Of a stretch of DNA of 64,000 nucleotides, positions 33,512 through 46,644 are shown in pieces. The DNA is from Erigeron canadensis (taxonomy: Eukaryota; Streptophyta; Magnoliopsida; Asterales; Asteraceae). Made by a program: the position numbers and the translations under genes. Below the pieces are notes generated by a model that had not been told where the DNA came from, made no database searches, and saw only the letters and a list, made by a program, of their open reading frames with translations. The stretch lies in assembly GCF_010389155.1 (NCBI RefSeq), contig NC_057762.1:31990055-32054054 (forward strand), given 5' to 3'. The first letter of the stretch is position 1, and each line of letters starts with the position of its first letter.

Positions 33512-34971
33512 TAAGATACCAGTAATTCAACCCGCGCGTTGCCACAGAAAACGCTAATTATCATAGGTAAATTATTCATAACTTTTGACGTTTTTTATGT
33601 TGTTGCATATTTTAATACACATTAATAATGTATCAAAATCTTAATTGAGAAAAGTCAAGCAGGTATTTAAAATAATACAAAACTTTCGTTATAAATTTAG
33701 GATTTTATTTTACATGTGTTATCAGTACTATTTCAAAAAGAAATTCTTTAATCCAAGTTGAAAATTAATAAAAAAGAAACATGCGAATTGCCGAAACTAC
33801 TTTTAAATGGCTTAATATACTCAATCAAGAGTTTGTTGTCATCATCACCATCCGTTGCTGTTACATACATCATCGATTCAGCGTTACGCGTATATCTATT
33901 TTAATCTTTCTTTAAGTACGTAATATACATTATTTATTTATAAATTTATTAAGATCTTTATAAAGTAAAAGTATATAAATTATGTATTGTTAGAACTTTT
34001 GTTTATGTTAAAATACTCAAGCATTTGTAAGATAAAAATTCTTAATCAGTTGAGTTAACTTTTACATTATATAATATAAACTGCAATTCCACATAAAACA
34101 TGTAAGACACCTTTTATAAACTGATTACACATGTCCATCATCTTTTCTCATTTTTTATCATTATGTCATAGTAAAATCTGTTGTGTAGTACCAATGAGTC
34201 AAAAACCATGAAATGAAAAACAACTTTCTTTGCTTCTCTCTCAGTCTGTCATCTGGAATCAATCGGCTAAGGAAAAACGCATTTGTCTTCTTGTCTTATC
34301 TAATTTGATTTCCATGCCTCCATTTCCCACCGTCTTTCTCCTTTGGTTTGTTGTTGCAGAAACAAAATTTTCATCTATTACAAAACTTTGTACCGGCCGG
34401 CGAAAATGTCAGGCCAATACTCCGTCGCAGCTGCACATACCAAATTAGAACCTTATTCATCTTTCTTCTTTTTTATTTTTTAGATTTAGAGGTGATGCCC
34501 ATGATGATGAAGATAACTTTTTAAAAATCTTTTTTGTTATTAACACCATGTTATTCATAATATTTTTCTTTCTTTTTACATCCATTGAAGTTATTCAGAG
34601 TTTTTTGATGTTGATTTTGTTAATGATAAAAACATAACGGCGACCGACGACGACAATTATACTGGAGATGGCGGAGCTGGTGGCTTTTTTTTTTAAGTTA
34701 AGAAAATACCCTTGAGCGTAATGTCATGCTATAAGGGGGTTGTATCTGATGCCTAAGGCCTTGTACTTTTAGCTTTGCTTTTGGGGGCTTTTTCTTTTAC
34801 ACTCGGATAAGAATATGTGTGGTGGGTGTACCAAGAGAAATAGAAAAAGGGGAAAAAAGGTGTTGCGATAAAGCACGCAAGTTATATGGTTGTAACGTAT
34901 GCAAATATGCTTGTATATTGTACTTTGTGCATATCAACTTGTAAAAACTAAGTTAGTTTTTAGTATATAGG
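33507..34971 (-). mobile_element. Helitron-like element B, abutting A
   Basis: Minus-strand 3' end: CAACGCGCGGGTTGAATTAC, then TATCTTATCTAGT, with CTAG at 33507-33510, exactly where element A begins. The 5' side near 34971 reads CTATATACTAAAAACTAACT, like the A terminus, though the first TC is changed to CC. The interior includes a GCTTTTGGGGGC block and TTGTACTTTTAGCT shared with A, but no Rep/helicase. A and B are members of one family, placed head to tail. Confidence 0.6.
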
Positions 34972-37937
34972 TAAATGTTCGTACGGTCTGGGTGTCCTGC
35001 ATTGAATGGGATGAGAAAGAGAGGTCCGGATATGGCCGGATTAGCAGCAGGAAGGGTGGCCCCACCCTAAAACAAAGTTGTACGTACAAAAATAAAGAGA
35101 ATGGTTATGGCCATGATCAAGGGCGGAACATTTAAGGGGCAAGAAGGGGTTTATAGCCCCCCAAAAATTTGGGTATTATTTAGCGATTACTTTTTTAATA
35201 TACATTTACCCCCTCAAAAAAATGGGAAAATTTTTTTACCCCCCTCACAAAGGGGTTCATCTTCCGCCGCTGCCATGATAGGGCTTCTTCCCATCGATCT
35301 TGGCTGGGAAAAGGGGAAGGCTCTTGCGGAACCCCTGCATGCACTAGTAGAGGCTAGGAGCTAATAGTCGTGACTTAAAGTCCTCAAGTTTGCATATGTA
35401 TCGATTGTAATGAATTCAGCAATGGATTAAGTGGATAATTCACGTTGGATTCTGACTAGTTCTATAAAATTTCTACTATGAAACTAAATATACAACATAA
35501 TCATTGATTGATCAGTTCATATATTAGTTTTGGCCAAGAACCTAGCAATAGTTTTAATAACCCGTTATTATGACTATTACGGAATAATAGTTCATAGCTA
35601 ATATTTATTATTTTAATTAACAAATTAATAGTCAAATTACTTAAAATTAGATTTTTAATAGTTAGAATTCTCCACAAATTTTAAGTTTAAAATACATATA
35701 AACTAGATTATATTATATAATGACTGAAATCACTGAATTCTAGTACGCCAATAGTATATATATTTGGTAGATATGAATGAAGTTTATTAGTGAAAAAGAC
35801 ATATACAAAAAGAGAAAAAGACAAAAATAATTCATACTTTAGAATAATAAGATTACCAACTTTGATAGTACGGCGAGGGCATGAGTTTACCACTTTCCCT
35901 TTTAAATTATTTGATGTCTCTGCATTCGACTAAGTACTAAAGAATAAATAGTACAATTACTAAATAATCTTGATAAATATAAAATATAAATAAAGTAACA
36001 ACAAACTCAAGTAACCAATAAGCTAACCTTAAAAAAAAAAACAAACAAAAAAATAAATAAATAAGCTAAGGTTATTTCTAATAGGGTGTTTTTGGCATGT
36101 TGTTTAATCTTTTTGTTTTTTGTTATTTATATGTTTTTGGCATATTGTATTTATTTGTATATTAAATGAAGATATGTAAATGTTTAAAGGTAAATTAAAA
36201 GGATGTGACATTAAAATAAAAGCACTTTTAATGGCAATTTTGTGAAGGTTTTTGTAAGATTTATTATTACAAAAAGTTATCATAAAGACTTTTTATAATT
36301 GGGTATAAAAATTTGTTTGATAAAATTAGAAATTTCAAAGTATTAAACTCTATCTCATACATATCTTCTACTTGTAATAAAAGAATTTTAAGTTAATTTT
36401 AAGCTTTTATTATTGAAATGAAAGTTTTTTTTTAATAAAAGCTTCTTAGAAAAAAACAAACAATACGTAGCCTAACACAAACACACCCTCATTCTTTTTT
36501 AATTTTCATAAGCATGTAAAGTAACTCTTAATGCCATCTTTTATAAAACTTTTTAAAAAAAAACATCCGATACATAGCTTAAGACAAACACACCCTCATT
36601 CTTTTTTAATTTTCACATGAATGTAAAGTAATTCCTAATGTCGTCTTTTACGGGTTTTGGATCTTAATACCGTCTTTAACCGTGTATAGAGACGTTGAGA
36701 GGCCCTGCCAAGTCAAAATAAAATAGACTGTCTTACCTCTATTAAAGGTAGAGAGACTCTTACCTCTACTAAAGGTAGAGAGACTGTTTTCAGGTTTTAC
36801 AAAGAAATAAAAAAAACCTCAAACTTTAACTCATGACCTCCATAAGCACGGACTCCAACGATGGTTTTAATTTTTTTAATTTTTAAATTTTTATTTTTCA
36901 CAGGGATGAGGATACACTAATACAGATAAGCCTGATAAGTGGTTGAGAAAGAAACCCAGGAAAAACACCCGCACGGTCGCACCACCACTGCAACGGCAGC
37001 TCACCGTCGTTTTTCAACCGGAACCACCCCCCACTGTGTGTAACCACCGTGTCTTTCACTATTTATATCTACTTTCACTACTTACTTACTAATAATAGAT
37101 TCCTTTCAGTAATTTCCTTCATTTCACCACTGTAAACTACATCATCACACTTCACTCTTATATATTTTTTTACTGCTAGGGCTAATTCGCAAGACCCAAT
37201 TTACTTAAAAATATAATAAAGTTATCTTTAATGTATTAATACATATCTGTATAAAACATACTGTAATACCTATTGTGTTATTATTATCATTTGCAGTTAG
37301 AGTGAAAGCTGAGACATGTTTTTTTCAAAATGCAGCGTTTTCGCAAATGCAAAATCTTTTTTGAAAACGCAATCCTAAACGCGCATCCAAAAGTAATGCT
37401 ATCTTGTATTGTTTCTTGTTGTTGTTTGTATTTGCATTACCGACTTGATTCGAACTTAGTTCATTAGAAAGTATGGATTATAGGCAAAATGAAGTTGAAA
37501 GTTCAGTTTTAACTCGAAGTTTTAAAGTTCGTTTGAAATGTTATAATTTGTCAGGATTAGTTTATCGATTGCATAGTTAGGTTCGTAAAGTGATACTGTT
37601 ATGTTCTTCCTTAGTTTAGGTGAGATTTCTTAACTCTAAGTGCCCATCAGTATATTGTATATGGTATTGCTTTATGCATCTTGCTTGTGAAATTAATATC
37701 ATGAGGAGGCCTAAGTTTTTCCGTTTCAATTGTTTGTTTTCTGTATGTTATTATATGAACTTGTTCTATGCTTTCATGTATCTTCATTACTATAGATGCT
37801 AATAATCTTGGCTTCTGTCATTTTCTTGATTATGTTTTTTACTTGATCAGTTTTAGTTGCTGAGAATATCGAATGAGGGAGATAGGCTGTAGATAAACCA
37901 ACTAACTGATTCTGCGCAATCTCTGCCTCCTGAGATT
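34972..37937. other. Spacer upstream of the PPR4 gene
   Basis: Mostly AT-rich non-coding sequence. About 35120-35370 is GC-richer and starts like the hAT family at 4510 (AAGGGCGGAACATTTAAGGGG). Its short frame ending GLLPIDLGWEKGKALAEPLH is not recognised. Around 36735-36785 a 27-bp TACCTCTAYTAAAGGTAGAG unit is duplicated. About 37050-37937 probably contains the PPR4 promoter, leader and a leader intron, but its splice sites were not fixed. Confidence 0.5.
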
Positions 37938-40900
37938 ATGGATAACTTTTCATTTGGTTCTGCATCCACACATTACTGCTCTACTTTTTCTGGAAAGCCG
38001 TACTCGGTTTCCGCCACTACGTTACCATTATACCCAATTACCGCTTGCTCACATGACTCTGAAACCCCTACCACCACCACTTCGTCATACCTCCGCCGTC
38101 CCACTAATAACAAACCCTTAAAACCCATCACCAACTCCCCCATAAATCCGCAACCTTCTAAACCCAAAAGCCATAACAACAATCCCCTTCAAAAACTCCT
38201 CAATCCCACCTCTAAAAAGAATCCGATTGATAACAACTCAGGAACCCTAACAGAGAAGCTCTGGTTAACCAGAAAACTCGCTCCGCCACCGCCGCCACCT
38301 TCTCCAGCACCGCCACAACCAGCACCACATTTTTATGAAACTGAGAATGTTAGTGTGGATAGCTCACGTGTCTCGGGATCCAAACGAATTGAGTACAGAG
38401 AGAAAGGGAAAATATTTGTGGGGAACCTTCCTCTATGGATAAAGAAACATGAGCTTACCGAATTTTTTAGACAGTTTGGTCCCATAAAGAATGTGATACT
38501 GATAAAGGGTTACAATGATACAGAAAAAAACATGGGATTTGGTTTTGTAATATATGGGGGTACAACAGCTGAAAAGTCGGCAATGAAGGCGGTGGAGTTT
38601 GATGGTATGGAGTTTCATGGGAGGGTGTTAACTGTGAAACTTGATGATGGGAGGAGAATGAAGGAGAAGTCTGCGGATAGGGCTAGGTGGATTGAAGGGG
38701 ATGACAGTGTAGATTACAAGTCAAAATGGCAAGAAGAGAGGGAGGGTTCACGAACAGAGCTTAAGAAGGTGTTGGAAACTCAACCAGAGAACTGGCAGGC
38801 TGTTATCACAGCTTTTCAAAGGATTAAGAAGGTAATCACACATACACACACATATGTCAAAATTGTCAGCTTGATTAAGTGGACCAATAACCTATTCTAG
38901 TACTCTTTAAATTAAGTGCTTTTTCTAAAAGTCGAAACTTGTAGCCTTCCAGGAAAGAGTTTGGGTTGATGGTCAACTATTATGCAAGACGAGGAGATAT
39001 GCATCGTGCAAGAGAAACTTTCGAGAGCATGCGAGCCAGAGGAATTGAGCCAAACACACATGTCTTTACCAAGTAAGGGACCTCTGACGAAATAACCTTT
39101 TTATTTTTTCAGGAAGTTTCATACGCTTTTTCCCTCCTATTGACTAAAAGTTTCTCAAAATTTGATCTTGGATGAAAAAAAAAGTTGCACGTCTTAACAC
39201 ACGAAGCTGATCAAAGGAAAAACCAATACTATAACTTGTATAAGTTTTGGATTCTCAGTTTTTGTTTTATCTTTTTGTTATTAATGGGTCCAATTTCCAG
39301 TATTAAAGTAACTCATTTTATGCAGCCTAATTCACGCTTATGCAGTAGGTAGAGATATGGAAGAGGCACTTTCTTGTGTAAGGAAAATGAAAGATGAGGG
39401 GATTGAAATGACTTTGGTGACCTACAGTATTCTTGTGGGAGGATTCGCTAAAGTTGGCGATGTGAAGTAAGTAAAGCGCTTAAGCGCATAATACCATGTA
39501 ATTAAATACAGCTTGTTTGTTAAAATTGTTGCAATAACAGCTTACGACAACCTCACTCTAATTTGTCACTACCTGCAGTCTTTCTTGCAATTATGCATTG
39601 GTCATTTTTATCAGTTATGCTTAACTTAATTATTTGCGATGTTTACTTTGGAAGTGCTGCAGATAAGTGGTTCAAGGAGGCCAAAGATACACAGACAACT
39701 CTGAATGCCATTATATACGGAAGCATAATTTATGCTCATTGGTGAGTCTTTCATTTTTAGCATATTTTAAGGGTGAAAATAAACTTTCTAATATGCTTGG
39801 AAGTCAATGATTCCTAGAAATTATGTGACCTACATTGTCATGCCTTTTTAAGCTTATTTGATAGGAAGCTGATATCCCCAAGAAGTTGGATTGGTGCTTG
39901 TAAGGCGGTCACCTTTTGTTAAATGTTGTACCTTTTAGTAATTTTTAACTATAACGTGATACTGCATAGTGCATATGATCTTTGTGAATTTACCTTATAT
40001 ATCACTCTGGAAATTACAGCCAAACCTTCAACATGGATCGTGCGGAAGCCTTGGTCAGGGAGATGGAGGAAGAGGGCATTGATGCTACAATGGATATTTA
40101 CCACACTATGATGGATGGTTATACAATGGTTAAAAATGAAAATAAATGTCTTGTGGTATTTAAGAGGCTTAAGGTAGAAATTTTCTTCTTCTTTATTATG
40201 ATTAATATATAGGATAATTTAAAGGGGTTTAGTACTTCAGTTGTAATTTGGTTATATAAACATGACATAATGTTTCAAATATTCAATTATAGATTGATCC
40301 CCCTGAGATTTATTTTTCATCCATATGGATAAAAACTTGTCCATTATGGAAAGAGTTACTTAGGGGGCATATCTATAGAGATATAACATACAGATGTCCG
40401 CCATGGGTGAAGACTGTGGTAAGCTTATAACCTTAGTAAAAGCCTATATGATAAACACTGATAAGTTACCGAAATGCTCTATTTCGAATGTCCAACATGC
40501 TAAATTATCCAAGATTAATTATAACTCCAAAGATTCATTATAATTATAAAAGTTTAAATATAGGGGCTCTAGATTTGAACCTTCAATTTAAAGTTACTGA
40601 ATACATCTGGACCTGTGTTGGTGTACTCAAGTAGAGGTGACAAGATGGGTAGCTAGGCAACAGCTAATTCCTTTGTGTGGGTCGACATGGAGTATATGCA
40701 GTAAAAATACATTCTGGGCGACTGTTGACCCTTTTAACCACTTCGATCCATTTATAATTAAATATTCAGATGGATTAATATGCCAGCTTTAACCTTAAGG
40801 AATTGGGTTTCATATAGTTTTGTGTTCTTGGATATTACGGCTTTTGTGTGATTAAAGATCGCTTCACTGCTCTAATGCTTTGATGTAAATGTTTCTCTAT

Positions 40901-43877
40901 TTTCTTCGGTAACACTGACCTTCAATCTAATTGTAGGAATGTGGCTTTACACCAACAATAGTTACATATGGATGCCTTATTAATCTTTACACCAAGGTAA
41001 ACTGTTAATCTTTTTATGGTACTATGTTTACCTTTTTTGGAATTGTCTGATGTAGCTGAAGTAGTGGTTGCAAAAACTTTTTTTGGTGTGTTCAGTGGTT
41101 GTTTTAGTGTTTGATCCCTTTTTTATCTATATTTTATCTGACTTATTATAGCTACGACATACTCGAGATAGACCCATGCCCATTCATAAGTTGGTTGAAA
41201 TTACCACCTCTATGTTAAACTATCCTAATATGGCTTATAATTAACTTCCAGATGGGAAAAGTTTCCAAAGCATTGGAGATCAGTGAAACAATGAAATCTG
41301 AAGGCGTAAAGCATAACATGAAGACATATTCAATGTTAATCAACGGATTTATAAAGTTAAAAGATTGGGCTAACGCATTTGCTATATTTGAAGATGTGGT
41401 CAAAGATGGTTTAAAGCCTGATGTTATACTGTATAATAACATCATAGGGGCATTTTGTGGCATGGGAAACATGGATCGTGCACTTCGTACTGTTGAGGAA
41501 ATGCAAAAATTGAGACATAAACCCACTTCACGATCATTTATGCCCATCATTCATGGTTATGCGAGAGCCGGGGAAGCTAAAAGAGCTCTTGAGGTGTTTA
41601 ATATGATGAGAATGAGCGGATGCATCCCAACTGTGCACACGTATAATGCTCTAATTCTTGGTCTAGTTGAGAAGCGTCAGGTATGATATGTGTAAGAAGT
41701 TGGATGTGGCAGGTGTGTGTTAAAGTGATTATGCGATAGTATTAAATAATGAGAATCAGACTTGGTGATAGTGTTTGCATGTACTTCTACTATGACAATT
41801 TAATGTTTTACTGGTTGTCAGTTATGAATATTAAAATTAAGAAATAAAATGACCTTAAAGGATATTTTTGTGAGAAAAAGACAAGTAAAAGCCTCTCTAA
41901 TTTGGTCACGGAAGAGGTGAGTAGCTCTAGTTTACCTTATCTAATCACTTGTCATTGTAGCTAGTATGATAATCATTATCCAAAACTTATAACTTGAAAT
42001 ATATGAAAGCAAAATATGTATGCCCAAAAATTTGAATCTGGTTATTGGAACTTTAACTTGCACTAATCAGTTTGAACATGGAGATCTAGATGTGGATTCT
42101 TTTACTTCTAAATTGATAAATTCTCTGTCTTTTACAGATGGAAAGGGCAGTAAAAGTGGTAGATGAAATGTTACTGGCGGGGGTTATCCCAAATGAGCAT
42201 ACGTACACCACAATAATGCATGGTTATGCATCAGTTGGTGATACTGGAAAAGCATTCGAGTATTTTGCTAAAGTTAAGAATGAGGGATTGGATCTTGATG
42301 TTTTCACATATGAGGCCCTACTTAAAGCATGTTGTAAAGCTGGGAGGATGCAAAGTGCTTTAGCAGTGACCAAAGAAATGCATGCGCAGCAAATTCCAAG
42401 AAATACATTCTTTTACAACATACTCATAGACGGGTAAGAATTGCTTCTTTTTCTATTGAATGTATGTACAGAGTATATCATATTCAGTGAGGAAGATGGA
42501 AAAGTAGCAATGGTTAATTTAAAATTTGATGTTATTGATTGACGATAAGAATAAATATTTCAATCATTTAGATGAATAACGTATTAATATTTGTGTCAAG
42601 AAACTGAAGTGCTTAATGAGAATTTTGTAATAAGCAACAAATTACAAATATATGATCATATATCCTTATAATTAGCCAAATTTGTGCTGGTAGATAAAAT
42701 ACTGACTAGATCTAAACATATGAATACAGAAAGATTCAAGATATGTACCCATCACTTAATTTTTATTTTATTTTGTTTTCTTTCAAGTAATATTCTTTTT
42801 TCTTGCAGATGGGCTCGAAGGGGCGATGTTTGGGAAGCAGCTGACTTGATGCAACAAATGAAGCAAGAAGGGGTCCAACCTGACATCCGGACTTACACAT
42901 CTTTAGTTAACGCTTGTTGTAAAGCTGGTGATATGCTTGTATGTCTTCTTCTTCCTTGTTACCCTTGTTTTTAAAAAGATAGGTGAGTGGAAAAAGGTAT
43001 ATGAACCTCATGGGATCCGGTTGTTAAATACCACTAAGATGGTGTTTGGATGTGCGTTTTGAAAATTATTTTATGATATTAAGTACTTGGAACCACATAA
43101 TAGTGGATTTAAGAGATAGTGTTTGGAGTGCTTTTGTTGTTTGCGGTTTGTGGTTATCAGATAATTTGATGCCCAAGAGTTTGATATTCTATAAGAGTTG
43201 ATGAATAAATTGACCACCTTAAACCTTTTCGTGAACATACGAGAGACATCTGTAAGATATGAGAGGGGTAAATTGACAATGTCTTGCCATTCTGTAATGG
43301 TTTACATGAACTGATTACGCTACCTGAAGCTGAATCTGCTTACCAAAACTATATAATCCGATTATTTTATGTGCAGCGAGCAGCAAAAACGGTTAAAGAG
43401 ATGGAGGCTGCAGGATTAAAGCCAAATCTCAAAACACACACGACATTGATACATGGCTGGGCTCGTGCTTCACTTCCTGAGAAAGCTTTAAGATGCTTCG
43501 AAGACATGAAGCGGGCAGGATTAAAACCAGACCGAGCTGTGTACCACTGCTTGATGACATCATTGCTGTCACGAGCTTCTATAGCTGAAGACTACATTTA
43601 CTCAGGCATCGAGCAAATATGTGCGGAAATGGTGGACTCAGGTTTGACCGTTGACATGGGGACTGCTGTCCACTGGGCCCGGTGCTTACGTAAGATTGAA
43701 AGGGGCGGTGGAGATATTACTGAAGCACTTCAGAAAACATTTCCACCTGATTGGAATTCACAGAACACGCTTGATGAAATTTCGGGGGTGGAGTGGAATG
43801 ACGACGACAATGATGATGATAATGGTGATGGGTTGAGTTATGATCGTGATTCTGATAGTGATTTTGATGAGGTTTGA
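37938..43877 (+). CDS. PPR4: PPR4-type protein: RRM plus pentatricopeptide repeats, 10 exons
   Basis: Chloroplast RNA-binding protein of the PPR4 family; maize PPR4 is required for trans-splicing of plastid rps12 intron 1. Exons: 37938-38831, 38945-39072, 39326-39466, 39655-39741, 40020-40173, 40937-40996, 41252-41680, 42138-42433, 42809-42938, 43377-43877. All introns are GT-AG, phases agree, and the sum is 2820 nt, 939 residues plus stop. The Ser/Thr-rich N terminus suits a transit peptide. A proline run (115-130) precedes the RRM (about 157-238) with RNP2 IFVGNL (159-164) and RNP1 MGFGFVIY (199-206). About 300-880 are PPR motifs such as TYSMLINGFIKLKDWANAFA and TYEALLKACCKAGRMQSALA. The C terminus is strongly acidic. 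An in-frame TAG at 37890 supports this start. Exon 4's acceptor (TTTGGAAG) is weak. Confidence 0.95.
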
Positions 43878-46261
43878 TAGATGACTTCGATAGTAGATGT
43901 ACATTTTGTGAAAGCTTTTAAAGAATTTTGCTATATTAGCTGTACACCGCCGCTGCAACGAAAGCTGTACATGGTCTTGATTTGTTAACTTTGAGCCGAC
44001 TGATGAGAGCCGATCCTGTTTAGTTATTCATAGTTATTCTTCTTTTTATTGATGTATATATCTGGTAAATGCTTCATCTGCTGGTTCTGTACAAGTTTTT
44101 TCCTTGTTGGAGGGAGCTCCAGGTTTTATAAAAAAATCTGATTTTGCTGAAATGCTCTTCGAATATAAAGCTGTAATTTGTTTTCATGTCAAAAGCTGCA
44201 GCCTTCCGTCTCAACGATCTTTACATACAACCTTCTCAGAATAATTTCTGCAGGTCTTTTGACTTTCTTCGGTTTAAGGTATGGTTCTGTGTTCAAGTCT
44301 AGATATGTCAAAAGTACTCTCTGTTAGGTTTCATAAGATATGCAATGATTTTGTTCAACGGAGTACATCTTTAAGATCGCAGGGTGCTTGTGGTACTAGC
44401 AAAAACTGATTTATCCTTAGAATCTTGTTGCATCCAAGATTCCATACAGTCCAACTGAAAAGAATCAAAGCTGTTTCAAATATTTACCGTGTTACATCAT
44501 CTTAGTGACCTGTTTTAGTTAGTTACAAGCGTGCTCATGACCTGTTTTACTGAAAAGAAGTTAGATTGTTCATCAAAATCGAAAAAGGAAAATGTTCTAT
44601 CAAACGAAGAACAAAAAAAAGGACTCGAAGCTAATGAGCCATAATTATTATTTACAAAGTTAGAAAAAAAAAAAAAATCAAAAAGACTCGGATGTTGATC
44701 AAAAGAACAAAAAAATTGAAAGTGACTTTACAGATTGGTAATACAAATAAACCCGAATACACTTTTGTTTTAAAGATGAGTAGTTAGAACGAGATTTTGA
44801 ATAGAATGACTCAAAATGCTTGGAAGGATGTATCTTTGCAAAAGTTGTGCTAGGTAGCATGAGGTCAACCAATGAGCTTTTGATCTTGTGATCTAAAAGG
44901 GAGGTGGAAGACTTTGTACCTCCCGAGAACCTGGATGCAGCGATTGCGGTTTAATTACTAATATAGAAAAAAAACTAACTATTAACAATTAACATTTGCC
45001 TTTAATAGAAAAAGGCTAGCAAGAGTTTAGGACTAGCTATCCGCTGGCTCGTCTAGTCTTGTTTTTGCATTATATGTTATATGTAAAATATAAATCAAGT
45101 GATTGTATGTTGGTTGGTTTTCACGATATAATTTAGTACGTAAAATCTTTCTGTCCTTTACTATAGATATTAACAGTTCAAAAAATGTTCTATTTGACCT
45201 TTGGCGATGCAAAATCCGATGAACTCATATAACGTACTATATGAAGATGTATATTAGATTTTGATAAGAATCTTATGATTTGTACATCAAATTCAACCCT
45301 TGATTGATGCAGTGAACCTAAAAATTCCTAAGCCTTCAACTTTATAAATCATATGATTAACCAACCATTAAGAATATATATAATTACAGCAGTGACTATA
45401 TAATTATATTGTTTTTAAATGTTCAATAAAAGCTATAATATTTTATAGAGAGAAGGGTAAATATGAAATTCTCTCTATTCTCTATTTTATATCTCAAGTT
45501 CTTTGATGAATATTCTTTTTCTTCTTCATTCTTCTTGAAAGCTATGATATTAATAGTATTATTTAGCTAAACGACAATTTTCACAAAAAAAAAAATTTTA
45601 GCTAAACGATAGAAATTTTCATTTCATTCGAATAGTGGTTTAGAATTATTTGATATTGATTGATTTACTGTAGTTTGTCAAACATTTTTAAATATATCAT
45701 TTTGGGGACAAATTAAAAAAAAAATTTATTTAGTACTCGTAAATCGTAATACAAAGACAAAAAGCGTGTAGCAAATCCCAATACAAAACTTGGCGTATCA
45801 AAGATTTTGGAGGCAGATGTCTTTTCATCAATTGGAGTTGTACTTGTCAAATGGACATGGATTAAAGTAAGGATTTATTCGCATGTTCACATAGATACAT
45901 TATTTATTTTTGTGATCGATCATGCACGATATGATCATGAATGAATAAATAAAAGTTTAGAAAATATATACTATAAACATATACTCTACGGAAGTAAATA
46001 TAAACAAATACTTCATGGGGTAAAATAAGCACATTAATTGGTTGAGAACCTGAATTTGACAAATGACAAGAAATGAAGATGAACTTGCTGGCAGATCACC
46101 ATCATCTAACTATACCATTTCATTTATAAACTTTGATTTAACTCTTACATTAATTAAATTAGTCATTAGCTGCGTTGATTTGATGTAGGCCGATTAGGAT
46201 TGTCGAAAAATCAACTCTCGGTATACATCTTCTGGTAAATCATCAGCTAGCTAGGCTAACT
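43878..46261. other. PPR4 3' flank and AT-rich spacer
   Basis: The presumed 3' UTR extends for a few hundred bases. Beyond it the sequence is AT-rich with an A-run near 44665. No exon or clear element was identified. Confidence 0.5.
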
Positions 46262-46644
46262 CATATATATATATATATATATATATGGGAAAGATAATTT
46301 GAGACCAACTAAAAAAAGTCCAAAAAAAGACCATTGATTTTCATAAGTTACACACCACCATCATGATCTACTACGATATACAAGACTTTTTTATAAAAAC
46401 ACTAAGACTTTTCAGCGACGGACCCACAAAAAAATCATGTATAAGTTAACTTACACATATGTAACTTAACTTACACATGATTTTCTGGTGGGCCCGTCGC
46501 CGGAAAGTCTTAGTGTTTTTACAAAAAAGTCTTGTATATCGTAGTAGATCATGATGGTGTACAAAAATCAATGGTCCTAGTTGGTCTTAAAATAAGAGGT
46601 GGTCTCAAAATATCTCACACCTATATATATATATATATATATAT
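46262..46644. mobile_element. Near-perfect palindromic MITE bracketed by (TA)n tracts
   Basis: A 335-bp element (46287-46621) forms one long hairpin. GAGACCAACT, AAAGACCATTGATTTT, CACCATCATGATCTACTACG, ATATACAAGACTTTTTT and AAAACACTAAGACTTT on the left arm all recur, complemented, on the right. The centre is ACTTACACATATGTAACTT. Each side is an (AT)n run of 11-12 units (46262-46286 and 46622-46644), as expected if the element inserted into a TA microsatellite. It has no coding capacity. Confidence 0.85.

Noticed and set aside
35101..35364. 87-residue plus-strand frame near a GC-richer block
   Set aside because: Begins inside a hAT-like left end and homopolymer-rich sequence. The C-terminal part GLLPIDLGWEKGKALAEPLH looks protein-like but I could not assign it and found no splice context.
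40631..41216. Apparent hAT MITE with TAGAGGTG and CACCTCTA ends inside the PPR4 gene
   Set aside because: A genuine, frame-consistent PPR4 exon (40937-40996) lies between the two ends and the flanking 8-mers do not match.
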